From: Gyrodactylus bullatarudis
Taxonomy: Eukaryota > Platyhelminthes > Monogenea > Gyrodactylidea > Gyrodactylidae
Assembly (NCBI GenBank): GCA_012064415.1
Contig: SSNU01000208.1
Coordinates: 335,770 to 399,769, forward strand
Length of the DNA stretch: 64,000 bases
Direction of reading: 5' to 3'
A program made the translations under genes and the position numbers. This document shows positions 9,895 through 22,100 of this stretch, in pieces; within the stretch, counting starts at the first letter, position 1; the number at the start of each line of letters is the position of its first letter. A model generated the notes under the pieces. The model saw nothing but the letters and a program-made list of their open reading frames with translations, was not told the origin of the DNA and did no database searches.

Positions 9895-11486
9895 ATGAGC
9901 TCAGAAAATACTAATGAATCATCAAGTAGTACCTCCGACTTGTCTCCTGAAAGATCTGAAACTCTACTACATTTTCAGGAGATTGCAGCAGGAGTTGAAA
10001 GATCAAAAGCTATTGAATTTCTCAATGACGCTGAGTGGAATTTAGAAGTATTTTCTCATTCATAATATCAAGCGAGCTGTTTTAAGCTATATGGGAATTT
10101 CTGATTCTCCGCGCAGAACAGATCGTTCTTTCGGCATCCCCAATGTAATTATCTATCCTCACTTTTAGATTGATTTGACTCCCCCTAATCAAAGAATAGT
10201 TCATTCATCAATAGGACAATCTTGGTTTATCTATGGATTGAAATTTCTGCTTTTTCCCATCACTCTTTCATACAGATTCTTCTTTTCACTCACTAGAATT
10301 TTATGTAATTATTATATTTATTAATCACCTTCATTTTTAGTTTCATTTCTTCACAGTGACCCTCGAACAAGTAAACAATTGTTATTCAATTTTATTTCTA
10401 GATGTAACTGATCCCATTGGCGACGTTAAAAAGTTTATAGATTTCTTCAAAATCACCTACTGCTCTGATGACGAAGGAAAATTACCTCCATTTTATTCTG
10501 GTAGCTACTCTCAAGCGTTAAATGAAGCTAAACAAAGTCTTCGTTATTTGATTGTTTATCTGCATGGAGAGACTCATGAGGATACGGAACATTTTTGCAA
10601 AAAAACCCTTTGTGATTCTCGTGTGCTAGAGTATCTGAGAAATTATTCTGAAATTGTTATGTGGGGATGTGACGTTGATTCTCCAGAGGGCTATCGTGTT
10701 TCAAGAGTTTTGAGGGAAAATACATATCCCTTCATTGGAATAATTGGCTTATCCCTACCTAGCTTTTCTCCATCCAAAGTTATGGCCCTATTCGGTAGAA
10801 TTGAAGGCCTTCAAACTCCTGATGCATTAGTCAGTCAAATATCTAATATTATCTCCGAAAATTGCGGAATCACTCAAGCTGCTCGTATTGATCGGGAAGA
10901 AATACGAGTTAATGCAGAGATAAGAAAGGAACAAGACCAAGCCTATGAAATGTCGCTTGCAGTTGATAGAGCCAAGAAACTAGAGAAAATGGCCAAGGAT
11001 AATGAATTATTCCAACAGAAAAAAGAAGAAGAGGATCGCAAACAAAAAGAAGAAAATCTCTGCATTGCTCGCAAATTAAGATCTCAAAAGTGGAAAAGAA
11101 TTATATCCCACTACAAGCCGTCTTCTGATGAAAGAGTTCGATTATCAATAAAGCTCCCATCAAGCCATCGAATTACCAAGGAGTTCGATTTAGATGATAG
11201 CGTTGAATTGATTTATTACACTATTATTGCCGAATCTGAGGATCTTGTCAACTTTTCAGTCAAGTCCAACTTTCCTCAGCGTGAAATTAATTGTGAACCC
11301 TCTGGCGGTTCCGATGTTGAAGATTATCTCGACCTAGTTGGCTCCAATGAAGATGAGATTGACAAGAAAATCGAATTGATGGCTGCCCATTCTAAGGACT
11401 GGAAGCCAAATGAAAATGTCAAATCTTTTCGCGAAAATCAACTGTTCAAACCCGAGATTTTACTAGTTATTGATAATGATGCCTGA
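9895..11486 (+). CDS. FAF2: FAS-associated factor 2 (UBXD8), ERAD factor
   Basis: CDS join(9895..10047,10073..10144,10169..10304,10341..10370,10402..11486), 491 aa (human 445). FAF2 recruits p97/VCP to ubiquitinated substrates at the ER and on lipid droplets. Domain order: N-terminal UBA (residues about 22-60, LLHFQEIAAGVERSKAIEF then AVLSYMGI), a hairpin membrane anchor (LKFLLFPITLSYRFFFSL), a UAS domain (VTDPIGDVKKFIDFF, PPFYSGSYSQALNEAK, RYLIVYLHGETHEDTEHF, SPEGYRVSRVLRENTYPF), a charged helix, and a C-terminal UBX domain (VRLSIKLPSSHRITKEF). Introns are 25, 24, 36 and 31 bp, all GT-AG and all needed to keep frame. It converges on the stomatin-like gene; AATAAA at about 11668. Confidence 0.95.
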
Positions 11487-11747
11487 GCCCAGAAATCAAC
11501 TCCTTCAAAATTTCCATCCCCCAACAGGAAGAAGATAGACTAATTGACAGAATTTGTCCTCAAAAAATTTTTTATCAACATTGAAACTTAGATTCCTGAA
11601 CACACACTGTATTTGAATGAATTTCAAGTCTCTTTATTCTTTAATATATATAAATGCATAAATTTAATAAAACGCAGTCTTATTGAATTGAGAAAAAAGT
11701 TTATCATCAACTGAGATTTACAGTTGAAAAATTTTTGAAGCCTTGAA

Positions 11748-13649
11748 TCAATAAACCGACTTGGAAGGTTGAAGTTGCACAAGGAATTTCAGTTTTGATA
11801 GAGCAATAAGATCACCTGTCAATTTTGCTCTATTATTAGCCACAGCATCAATAAGATCTAATCGCCCTGACAAAGCAGCAGTAAGGTCTTCTTTGGTGAG
11901 ACTAACAGAACATGTGGGCTTCATTCCTGATGGTAGTTTACCGAAACCTGTTGTACCCTGTAGACCATCCAAATAGACACAAGCTTGACCGTTGTATTCT
12001 TTTGTAATCAATTTGACTGGGGTAACTCCGTCGCTTTCATGTAAAAGTATCTCTAAACTTGTTTTTCCTAGGGCCTGTCGGGCTAATTCACTCCTAAAAG
12101 AAAAAAGCTTCAAAGTTTGTTACAGATAATTTTCAGACACAACAAATACTTTAATAATGGCTGAGATTTGGCTAAGACGGAGCTGAGAAGGACATAGACC
12201 CCGGAAGGATCGTATTCAACGTCATCCAAAAGATTCTTTGAGCCTACCTGTTCACCCTTTGATGCAGACCCATTTAAAGAAGTGCCATTGGTTACGTGTT
12301 GCCCATTCATTGGTATTGAAGTAGGCCAATTCGGCGTAGGATTAGCATCCTTATTATTAGCTAAGCTAACAAGAGAATTGATGAAAATTCCAAGTGCATT
12401 CTTTGTATTTTCAGGCAGTTTAACATCATCTCCTGTCAACTTTTTTGTAAAAGATTCGGCTATTCCTGGAAGACCACCCGGGCCCAGGCCAGTTTCGCCC
12501 ATTTTCAATTTATCCATAAACCCTTCTTTTTTTGGAGCAGATTGAACCAGGCTTAGCTTACCCCTATATGAATTGATATGATTATGAAAGAAGGAATTCT
12601 TACAAGTTAACGTCGATAATTTGAATTCCATATGAGGAACATTCAATATTGAGGATATATTTAATGTCTCGCATTAGCTCAAATTTGGAGACGGAATTTT
12701 CAGATATATTCTCGTGCTGAATTTTAGATACAGCCTTAATCAAAGCTGAAATGGAACACGACTCGACAAACAAGGATGGCTTGGATCTCAGATTTTTGAC
12801 TAGATGAAGTGGATCGACAACTTTGAATTTAACTTCACAATTGTCAAATTCAACTATGGCTTTGTTAAAATCGCTAATCTAGAATTTATCAAATAAATTA
12901 TAGTATTATTTACAGGCTTGGAAGTCAAATTGATAGTTTTTTCATCAGTCTTGACAATTTGAAAGTCATCAACAACTGGGAGAAATACAACCAGTCCAGG
13001 TCCTTTAATCTTTTGTCTTCCACCTAGACGATAAACAACAGCTCTTTCATTATCATTTAATTTCTGTAGAAATAATCAGAGGAATGAATTACCTTGATAA
13101 AGTACCACCCGAAGAAAGGAATAAGAATAATGAGAACTATTGCAGAGATACAGCATAAAATTTTAAAGAGAAGCCTTGATAGGAGATCATTGCTTGTCTG
13201 TTGGGATTTGAATCCTTTGTGACGTTTGAAGGCATCAGTATTTTCATTAATCAAATCGAAATTATTGGAGAATTCTGTAAATATGATCATGAAAACTTAC
13301 TCGAATTGTCTACATTTCCATCATAGGAGAAAATAGAGCTATAAGTTCTTTCGTAATTCTTACGATTTTCATCGAGATTTCCTCCGCTGAACTCAAAAGC
13401 GTTTCCATAGTCCAAATTTTGTGTTTGTTCCATCAATTCATACTTTGGCCCCTTATCAATATCAGTGTCGGTCTCAAAACTAAATTTATATCTATGATGA
13501 GCACTGGTATTATTTTTATTGTGTTTTTTGGTTGAATTTTCAAGTTTTTCTTGCATTTCAAAGAATCTCCCTTCAAATAAACCATGATTTTCATCAAAGA
13601 GACCATGATTAGTAGCCAACTTGTCACTTTTATTTTTATTTCTAACCAT
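11748..13649 (-). CDS. STOML1: Stomatin-like protein 1 with SCP2 domain (STOML1/UNC-24 type)
   Basis: CDS complement(join(11748..12093,12150..12563,12604..12878,12914..13063,13093..13274,13301..13649)), 571 aa. The family (human STOML1, C. elegans UNC-24) has a membrane-bound SPFH domain and a C-terminal sterol-carrier SCP2 domain and modulates ion channels and lipid traffic. Here a hydrophobic hairpin (IVLIILIPFFGWYFI) precedes the SPFH domain (ERAVVYRLGGRQKIKGPG, LVVFLPVVDDFQIVKTDE, SYGIQIIDVNL). A Gly/Asn-rich linker follows, then SCP2 (CSVSLTKEDLTAALSGRLD, AKLTGDLIALSKLK). Introns are 26, 29, 35, 40 and 56 bp. The N-terminus before the hairpin is about 150 residues, Asn/Lys/Glu-rich, and longer than in the known members; overall length exceeds the usual 400. 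Identity rests on the SPFH plus SCP2 pairing. Confidence 0.9.
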
Positions 13650-14263
13650 TCTCGAGATCTAATGTGAGAGCTAATTTTACTAAAATTATTCTAGGTCAAT
13701 TTTATTTTAAAAGATTGCCATTGTTTTATTTTAAAAAACCACGGAATTGAAGTGATTGTATAATTATTAATCTTTTTAGGAGGCAATTTAAATTTTTACT
13801 GTAAATTACAGTGTAATTATTACACTGTAATACAGTTTGTTTATGTTGAGGATCTGTATCCACAAGATTCATATGCTGTTGAAAGATCTCTTTCTCAGGG
13901 AAATATTAATATAATATGTCCAACATCATAACAGTTAATTTTTGGAATACTAACGTGTGTTATTAAGATTTAACAATCAAAATCTATATACTATCTCATA
14001 AATTGAATCTATTATAGATTCTATATTAAAGCATCTGTATTGTATCTTCTGAATAATTTAATCTAATTGTATCTAATTCAGAAATTCTGAATCAGAATGT
14101 AACTTTCAGAATCTGAAATTCAGATTGACAAGTTAATAATGATAAACTTTTTTGAAAAATAACAATAAGATTCAATTTATTATTAATAAAAGAAAGCTTT
14201 CTTTTTATAATTCGAAATCTTTCAAAATAAAAATTAACAATAGAAATAGGTTTTACATATCAA
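13650..14263. other. Intergenic stretch upstream of the stomatin-like gene
   Basis: 614 bp, very AT-rich, containing the promoter side of the stomatin-like gene and the 3' flank of NCBP3. It includes the perfect palindrome listed separately. It also has a run of TCTGAAT/GAATCTG-like words near 14040-14130 that form imperfect inverted repeats. No coding signal. Confidence 0.5.
13805..13831. repeat. Perfect 13-bp inverted repeat with 1-nt spacer
   Basis: The arm ATTACAGTGTAAT is followed after one T by its exact reverse complement ATTACACTGTAAT. It sits about 155 bp upstream of the stomatin-like start codon. It could be a dimeric transcription-factor site or a remnant of a small hairpin transposon; the function is unknown. 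Confidence 0.75.
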
Positions 14264-16101
14264 TCAATTGAGTCGGCTATGTACACTCTCTCTTTTGTTG
14301 AATACATGGAAGGATTTATCACTCTTGAAATTTGTCCTCTGGACATTTTTCTCTTCAATGTCTGCGACCATAGAGAGGGAGGTGAGTAATTTCTTTGATG
14401 TGTAGACATTTTTCTCTCTTAGATGATCTCCGGTAGAATCAGGAACAAGTGTTATGGCTGCTAGAGGTTCTGTCAAATCATCAGCTCTCGTTGAGTGAAA
14501 ATCTTGGCTCCCAACAATTATTCCAGACTTTAGCTTTGTAACATTTCCATTCCAAGGCACCTTAGAATCCGTAAAGTTGTATCCTTTACTATCAATACCA
14601 GCCCATCGGTCTGATAGGGTTAGAAAGGCATCTTTTCTTGGAAACTTTTTAGGACGTCCCAGATTCGGAACAGGTTCTATAAATAGGTTTCAAAAATATT
14701 TACTTGCTTCATTCAAAGTAAAATTATAGTTAATTAGCAAGTATGAATCAAACTGTTAGAATTTTGGTAAAAAGTTATTCAACTCAGATTAGAAAAAAAA
14801 TTGAGACGAGTATCGAAAATCGTTAAATTTAATCAACGAATTAATACATTTTCAATAGAATACATGTGCATGTATTCTTAATACTTTAAATGATTAAATT
14901 TTGAAAAGTGAAAATTATACTTTCTCTAGTAGATTTGTGGAGATTATTATCATGAAATTAGGGATTTTATTTTATCATTTTCCAAAGAATATAAAATAAA
15001 TAAAAGTTATACCTCTATTAAACATGATATATGAATTAGTTCGGTATGTATTATAATTATATACACTGAATAAGGAATCATTTTGCGAAAATTCCTCTTG
15101 TTTCTGCATGTAAATAAAACTTTGCAAGGTATAGTGTTATTTCGTTTTATAAACTACTTACCAGCGTTGAGCCTTCGGGATCCGGAATTTTTGAATTTCA
15201 TGTTTCGATCAATGTTGTTCTGTTTCTTAAGGTTACTTCCAAACATGTCCTCGTTATCATTGTCGTAAAGACCTGAATAACTGATTAGCTGCCGACTAGA
15301 CTTGGGTGTTAAATCTTCTTCGACAATCTTGGAAAACTTTGCCTTGGATTTACTCTTTAATGAAACACTAGAAGTTGAACTTTTCATAGAGCCAGTAGGA
15401 GCGTGGTCTTTGGGCTTTCCGTGTAATCTATAATAATTGGAACGTTTCTCGGCCCCAGGCTGTTTAACATCATCTAAAGGAACAAAATCAAGAATAGTTC
15501 ATAACTAAGCCAAAATATACTTACCTTTACTAGCAAATCGAATATATAAAGCAAAAGCACCTTCTGGTACACATAAGGCTTTAAACCAATGTCCGCTTTC
15601 AGGCATTAAACGATTGACATCTTGAACTTCGTTTGTGGCCGATAACTGGTTCAGGAGAACTCTAGCAGCAGCTAAAGCTATTTTTCGGTTAAAAGGTTCA
15701 GTTCTGTCAACAATTACTCTGAGAGCAGTGTTTTCATCGTTAAATACCACATTGCATGATGAATCATCAATCCATTCAATATTGATCGGATTATAATCAT
15801 TCAACCAATTCATCAAGTCTTTAGTGCTCAAGTGATCAGTTCCCCATAAATGAAGAGTGTTAACCCTCATTTTTTTATCGAGGAGTTCTTTTCTACCCTC
15901 ATCAAATCCTAAATGCTTGTAAATAACATTAGCAGCAAAGTGTGTAACTTTCATAAAGGAACCACATTCACAAAATTCTTTTTGGCAGGGACAATATGGT
16001 GTGTAATCGGTTGATAATAAATCACTATCTAAATCCACATTATTAGTAGTTATGGCTGATGAATTTGGTTCAGGATAATCATCAAAATTATTAACAGCCA
16101 T
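14264..16101 (-). CDS. NCBP3: Nuclear cap-binding protein subunit 3
   Basis: CDS complement(join(14264..14676,15162..15473,15525..16101)), 433 aa (human about 620). NCBP3 binds the 5' cap and links mRNA to the TREX export machinery. The conserved N-terminal RRM-like domain is clear: LHLWGTDHLSTKDLMNWL, then NPINIEWIDDSSCNVVF, then ALRVIVDRTEPF. The second family block follows after the splice: ALYIRFASK joined to DDVKQPGAEKRSNYYRLHG, matching the FATKDDKKELGAARRSQYY region of human. The rest is low-complexity and basic, and shorter than in vertebrates; the last residues (ESVHSRLN) recall the SRLG terminus. Introns are 51 and 485 bp. The N-terminus is acidic with a Cys cluster (PCQKEFCECGSF) absent, as far as I recall, from the vertebrate protein. 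Confidence 0.88.
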
Positions 16102-16398
16102 CAGAGTGATTTAAATATGACAACTAATTGTGATTAAACAAAGTATTAACGACTACTAGTTTGTGGTTTGTTTGTTATGTCACAAAAATTATTATATTTT
16201 TAATTTTTTATTGTCAACTTGCAAAATTTTTGACATGAATAGTACATAGCTTTGAGCAGTGAGGTATACTTCTGGAATTAATCTATCTCTCCAGTGTCTT
16301 TGATAATAATATGGAAATATCTGTAATATATATTGAACAAATAAACTAAACAAAATTAATGAATAAAAGAAACTGGTTGATTTGTAAAATCAGTCCTT

Positions 16399-18958
16399 CT
16401 ACATCATTACTGTTACATCTAGAAACTAAAGATTATAATAAATTTTATGTCTCACTTCTTCAAGTGATAGTTTCACATCTCCATCCGCATTTGCATCGAA
16501 TTGTGTAAATGTTGCTAAAGATGAGTCATGAGATATCCTTACCAATTGTTTTGGTTATAATTGCCATACACTGGATGTATTTAGAATAGTCGAGACTCCA
16601 GTCAACATCAATAAAACGTTGAATTAGTCTTGACAAAGATTTCAATGGCATATTATAGCCTAAATGATTAGTAAACAAATGCATGATTACCAGCATTTTC
16701 TAGAATCATCCGGAAATCCAAGCAGGTTACCTGACGGGTATTTTGTTGGTCAAAAATTGTAAAGAATCTCGACCAACTCTTCAAAATTGACCACATTTTC
16801 TCAAAGTCTTGCTCACGAAGCATAGACTCATTCTCTCTATCCATCAATGTAATAAGAGATCTACAAGCATCAACCTCAATCTACGAGAAGAATCGTTAAA
16901 GAAAAGAACAAACATTTTGAAAGAAGCAACTGGGGTCTTCACTCATAACTAAATTGAGAATTCGATGGAGCTGAAATGCATCGACTTTCATCTGGTCTCC
17001 AGACTCGTCGTAGAAAAGTCTTCGAATTTTCGGCTTGTAATTTGCAAATGTCTTATCAAGCTCTGGGCCATCAACAGCGAATCCATTCAAGATAATTGAT
17101 CTATGCATATTTCTATTGAAATTTCATAAGATCTCAACCAAATTACTCACATTACCGATCGATTTTGGTCCTCAAATATGATTCTTATGAGAAAATCTCC
17201 ACTTTGATCAGGGAGATATGTGCATGGAACGAGTAAATAACGTCCTGGAGGCACTTTCAATCGTTTTGTAACTTCTCGTGAATCAAAGAAAAAATCCACA
17301 CTAGCAAAATGAGAATTAACTGAAAAGAAATTTTTGTCAAATGGTCTTTTGTCATAATCTTCGGGTATTTGGTAAATGGCAAAGCCTATTGAGTAATACT
17401 TTACTCTCTTTGTGTAGTGCAATGGCTTTTGCATCAGTCCAATAATCATGGAACATAAGCCTTCGTTATCTCTAGGATCTGGAAAGGGAAAATTAATTTC
17501 GAATTGTGGATTCGCCCAATGTGAAGCTTGTATGAATGGACGACCTCCAGCTGATAATCCCCTGATCCAGCGATCGAATATTGAAAAGCAAATAGGAAGA
17601 CATTGATCGTCACTGCTCAATGGACCTATTTCACTTAGATGTAGAATGTCAAGGTATTCAAAATTATCACAAAAGTCCTGCAATGACATCCAAAATTCAT
17701 CGTCTCCATTTATCAGTCCGACTTTTATTCGGTCTTCTTCTGAAAGTGAGATCCATTCGGGAGAAGTTTCACTCCATGGACCCATCCAGCCGAGTCTGGC
17801 CACACTCCAGATATTTTTAATTCTAACAAGACTAACCATCTTTGTTCCAGATATGTCTGTGAGTCTCAACTTTCGGCAGTCGGTTATTGAAAATATTTGC
17901 CCGGGAACAAACCCAGGAGGAATAACAAATAAATCTGAAGGATATCCTGAAGTCTGTACTGTTATATGAGAAGTAAGTTACCTTAATTCGAGATATTATT
18001 AAACTTTGTTTATCAAATGATTTGATCAAAACATCTTCCAAGTCTCGGGGATAGCGTGAACCATGTCCCTGGCTAGAATTGAGAAGGTACGACTCTGTTA
18101 GCCCACCTATTATGTCATCCATTGCATCTCCTATCATGTGATAATTGAGAGCTTGATATGACCCGTGGAGTCTATAAAATTCATTAAAACCAACTACTTT
18201 AATTACTTTGCATAGGCTTTCTCTAACAAAGCTGGCCAAAATTCATGAGGGTTTGATGAATGGATGAATACTGGACGTCCATCTGACCTAACAGGTAGCC
18301 AATCATCAATGATAACCTCTATCCAACGACCAAAGTTCCAGAAACGAAAATAAAACATTCCAGCATACCAATCAGGACAAAACGATTGACCAACCGGTAT
18401 TGATCTTGTTAAAAGTTTAGGATTCACATTGAGAGAAGAGAGAGCAGCTACAACCCAACAATCACCTAGAAACAGGAAGAAGAATAATACATCAACCTAG
18501 GTAATTTTTGTACTAACGCCCAAAAGTATAAGTGAAAATTATAAAATCTTGGGCGTGTATCATTACTTTTGAAGATGAAATCATTCAACTAAATTTCTGA
18601 TTCAAATTCACTTACCCAATTCTCCTTGCCTAAGACAGCCGAAATCAATACCTCCTACCGGTATAAACTGGGGTAAATCAATTTTAATTGGAGAAGAAAT
18701 ATAGCCGGACATTGCAGTTCTTGCTGCCAAGATTTCTTTGGGTCTCATCCATATAATCTTGAAGGGAGGTTTTTTATTGTAGAACAAACTGCTATCTTGT
18801 GGTGGGAAACTGATATCAGTGAAAAGATTGCCATTTTCAAGATGTGCCGTCCTAATTTTTTCAAATCTCTCACAAAAGCTCTTTGAATAATTAAGACTAT
18901 TACGACGTGAAGTTTTCCTGCTATCTGAGATTCCAAACAAGCTATTTGAACTGTGCAT
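16399..18958 (-). CDS. Calpain-like protein with altered catalytic triad
   Basis: CDS complement(join(16399..16425,16456..16514,16543..16659,16691..16880,16914..17112,17151..17953,17982..18171,18207..18465,18616..18958)), 728 aa, a classical calpain length. Domain order: CysPc protease core (residues about 85-330), C2-like beta-sandwich (to about 515), penta-EF-hand (about 530-728). The core has GELGDCWVVAALSSL with Cys117, and LVRIKNIW with Asn311. At the His position, where calpains have GHAYSVT, this protein has PGQIFSIT, so residue 283 is Gln (codon at 17897-17899). The triad is therefore Cys/Gln/Asn and proteolysis is probably lost. EF loops are mostly degenerate apart from DANADGDVKLSLEE. 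Eight introns, seven of them 28-38 bp; the last exon codes only FLDVTVMM. It is divergent from GLG1. Confidence 0.92.
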
Positions 18959-19101
18959 ATTCCTCTATTCAAGCAGAGTGGATAAAATTTCAATTTAGTG
19001 AAAAATTCAAAACGCCACTCTAAAAATAATTATGAGTTATCGTTTCGTGTATAAGTAATTGTTGTTTAAAGTCTTGAAAAATTTACCACTAATTCGTAAC
19101 A
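18959..19101. promoter_or_regulatory. Shared divergent promoter region of calpain and GLG1
   Basis: 143 bp between two divergent start codons. AT-rich, no clear TATA box. The role is inferred from geometry. Confidence 0.5.
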
Positions 19102-22100
19102 ATGATATACGAATACATCATTTTTTTATTAGCGAGTAAATCCAAGTTCTTTTATTTTTATTTCAGTTATATCTTCGGTTACCTCGAATGTTTCAAATGA
19201 TTCGAATTTGGTGAATGTTCTCAAGAATTCTACTGAATGTCAAAGAGATATTGAATTAAATTGCCATCAAACAAATCCTTCTGATCTTGATGTGATTGAA
19301 TGCTTTCAAAGGAGCCCCGAAATTGTTGCAAATATCTCTCCGGATTGCCATCACAAAGTTTGGGCTCGCAAACGTGATTTAACCTTGGCATCTACATTCA
19401 ATGCTGTTTCCAAAGGTGTCTGTAATAAAGCATTTATGGAACTCATAGAATGTCGAGTATTAGATCAAAATTCACCTCAGCTCATCCCATGTGCTGTAAC
19501 TTTTATGCAAAGGGTTAGTAATTTTCTCTAAAATATTTATAGATTCGTGAAAAAGAATGTAGAGATTCTTTGAAGAGAATTGCATCAACCATTTTTGGTG
19601 ATCATAGGTTCATATACAAATTCTTGGATAGGTGTCAAAATGAAATTGATACCTATCGATGTGGCAGAATACCTTCTCAGAATGAAATGACTTCTCAGGA
19701 TTCGACAATCTCCTGCCTAGAATTGAGAATCGAAAAACTAAACTCCCAATGCCAACATGAAATATTTCGCATTCGCGAAATACAAGGGGAAGATTACCAT
19801 CTTGATCCTGAGCTTTTTTATAGTTGTCGGGATGATCGGGAGAACCTTTGCAAAGAGGTTGAATCGGGCGAGGGACGCGTTTATGCCTGCTTATTTGAAA
19901 AGAAGTTTGACGCAAAAATGTCGGAAAAATGCAAGGAAATTTTGACACTCAGACAGAGACTTCGTAATTTAGACTCAAAAATTGATAATAAATTCATCTC
20001 TAAGTGCCACACGGACATATTGAAGCATGAATGTTCTCATCTCCCAAATCCGGAAAAACATTTTTCCCATGAACTAACTTCTATTATGATGTGTCTAGAG
20101 TCGGTTAATGATGACTATAATAATGGTCTCCTCGAGCATGGTCTTCATCCGGAATGCAATGTTGAGCTGGATCGTCTGAAGAAGGAGCTCATATCTGACT
20201 ATAAGATAAACCCGGATATTGTCAACAAATGTGAAAGCGTTATTTCAAAGTTTTGTTCTCATGTCAGTGATTTACGCGGAGGTTCAGTTATTCATTGTAT
20301 AATGGGTACTTTGAGAAATCCAAAAACAACTGGTTTCGTTTCCAAAGATTGTGCTGAAGCTGTTCACGAAATCCTCAAGGCAGCTGATGTAGTAGAGGAT
20401 GTTCGTCTTGATCCAATCATATCGAGGGCATGTGCTCCTCTTTTGTCTTCCGAGTGTAGTAAACAAAACCTCGGTGATGATGGCTCCCAACACATTTCAA
20501 TGAAAGCACTCACCTGCTTATCTGAAAATCAAGACAACCCCAAAATGACTGACGACTGTGCAAAGGCCCTGGGTGAATTGAACTATTTCTTTGTCAGAGA
20601 CCTCTCAATGGACAGAGAATTCAGAGTGTAAGTCTAATCAGTTTGCATTTCACTCTATATTATTCCAAAAAAATCTTTTTTCAACTCATATAAAAATTGA
20701 TACTCAAAATTCCTGTGGAACCTTTTTTTCTAAATTCTATCTAGATATGCATAATTTTAATTGAAATTTTCAAATTTGCGCCACCATTTTTCAATGAATT
20801 TCACTACGAGAAATGATACACTTTGAATCAACTTTTATATCAGATTTTCAAGTTTAATTAACACATTTAAAATAATCTGAATACACCCTGAAAAAATGTA
20901 GATGATTATGGGATTTATGCCTTTCAGAACATCAACAAATTTATTTTTTATCAATGAAAACGGAGTATAAAAAATCTAAGGGAAGCATTCTTTCTCCAAG
21001 TATTGAACCTAAATCAAAATTTCTTTCTTGTGTATTAAATATTTTAGAAAAATCAATTTTTTCCTTTTTAATCCAACTTTAATTTCAATTCAATGATTGA
21101 AGGGCATGCCAAGAGGATGCTGAAAGACATTGTCATGTTTCAAGGGGAGACTGGAAGTCAAGCCATGGCCTAGAGCCAATGACAATCAACTGTCTCTGGC
21201 AATTAGGACCTCCGACATCCGAGAAAGAAGACACCAATCATTTATCCAGGAAATGCTTCAAATATCTCTACGGAATGATGGAATTAGATGCCCAGTACTT
21301 TGATCTTCATCCATTGGTCTTCAAGGAGTGTCTTTCTGATGCCTTGGATCACTGCCCTAATGCTGTCTCTAGTGTCCATGATAAACAGAATATAACTATT
21401 GAAATGAATGAAGATAATAACGTCCTCTTTTGCCTAGAGACCAAGATTAAGGATTTAAGGGTAAGTATGAAACTTTTTGTTTAAAAATTAGTTCTATACC
21501 CAAACGTTTTATAACTTGACAATAAAATCAACTCAAATCTGTACTACAGTCATTCATACTACTATCATTCCTATTATATATAGTATTGAAAGGAATCGAT
21601 CAATTCAAAGATGAAAAATTTAAGACTAATAAACAAGATGATTAGTAATCATTAGACCACCGAATTTGTTAGACGGTGCTACTTTTTGATACTTTTTTTA
21701 GTTGAAAAAGCAAATAATTTTAAATCAATAACATTGAGTTGTATACTTGAATTGTTCAAAATATTCTCAGATGTTCTCTACATGTATTAGCCAAGATTTC
21801 CTTTTTTCAATAAACCAAGCGAGTTCTTCCCATACCCATAAATGAAATCAATATTCAATACTGCAATTTTCAGAATTTCAACTATTTTACTACTTGTACA
21901 AGATAACGATTACCAAGTTTCATGGAGACCAGACAGGGCCCTCAAATTTATTTATATTTTCTTCCTCTTCCACAATTTAGTAACTGCTATATTTTCGCTA
22001 CTCTTTTGGTGCTCTTGTTATCATTGGTTACGATCGTCCATTGAAATAAATCAAATGCAACAATATAGTTATATCAATTATAATTATTAATTAGAACATT

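Noticed and set aside
21842..22090. Hydrophobic ORF inside the long GLG1 intron
   Set aside because: Composition fits AT-rich intron DNA; no start context or homology seen.
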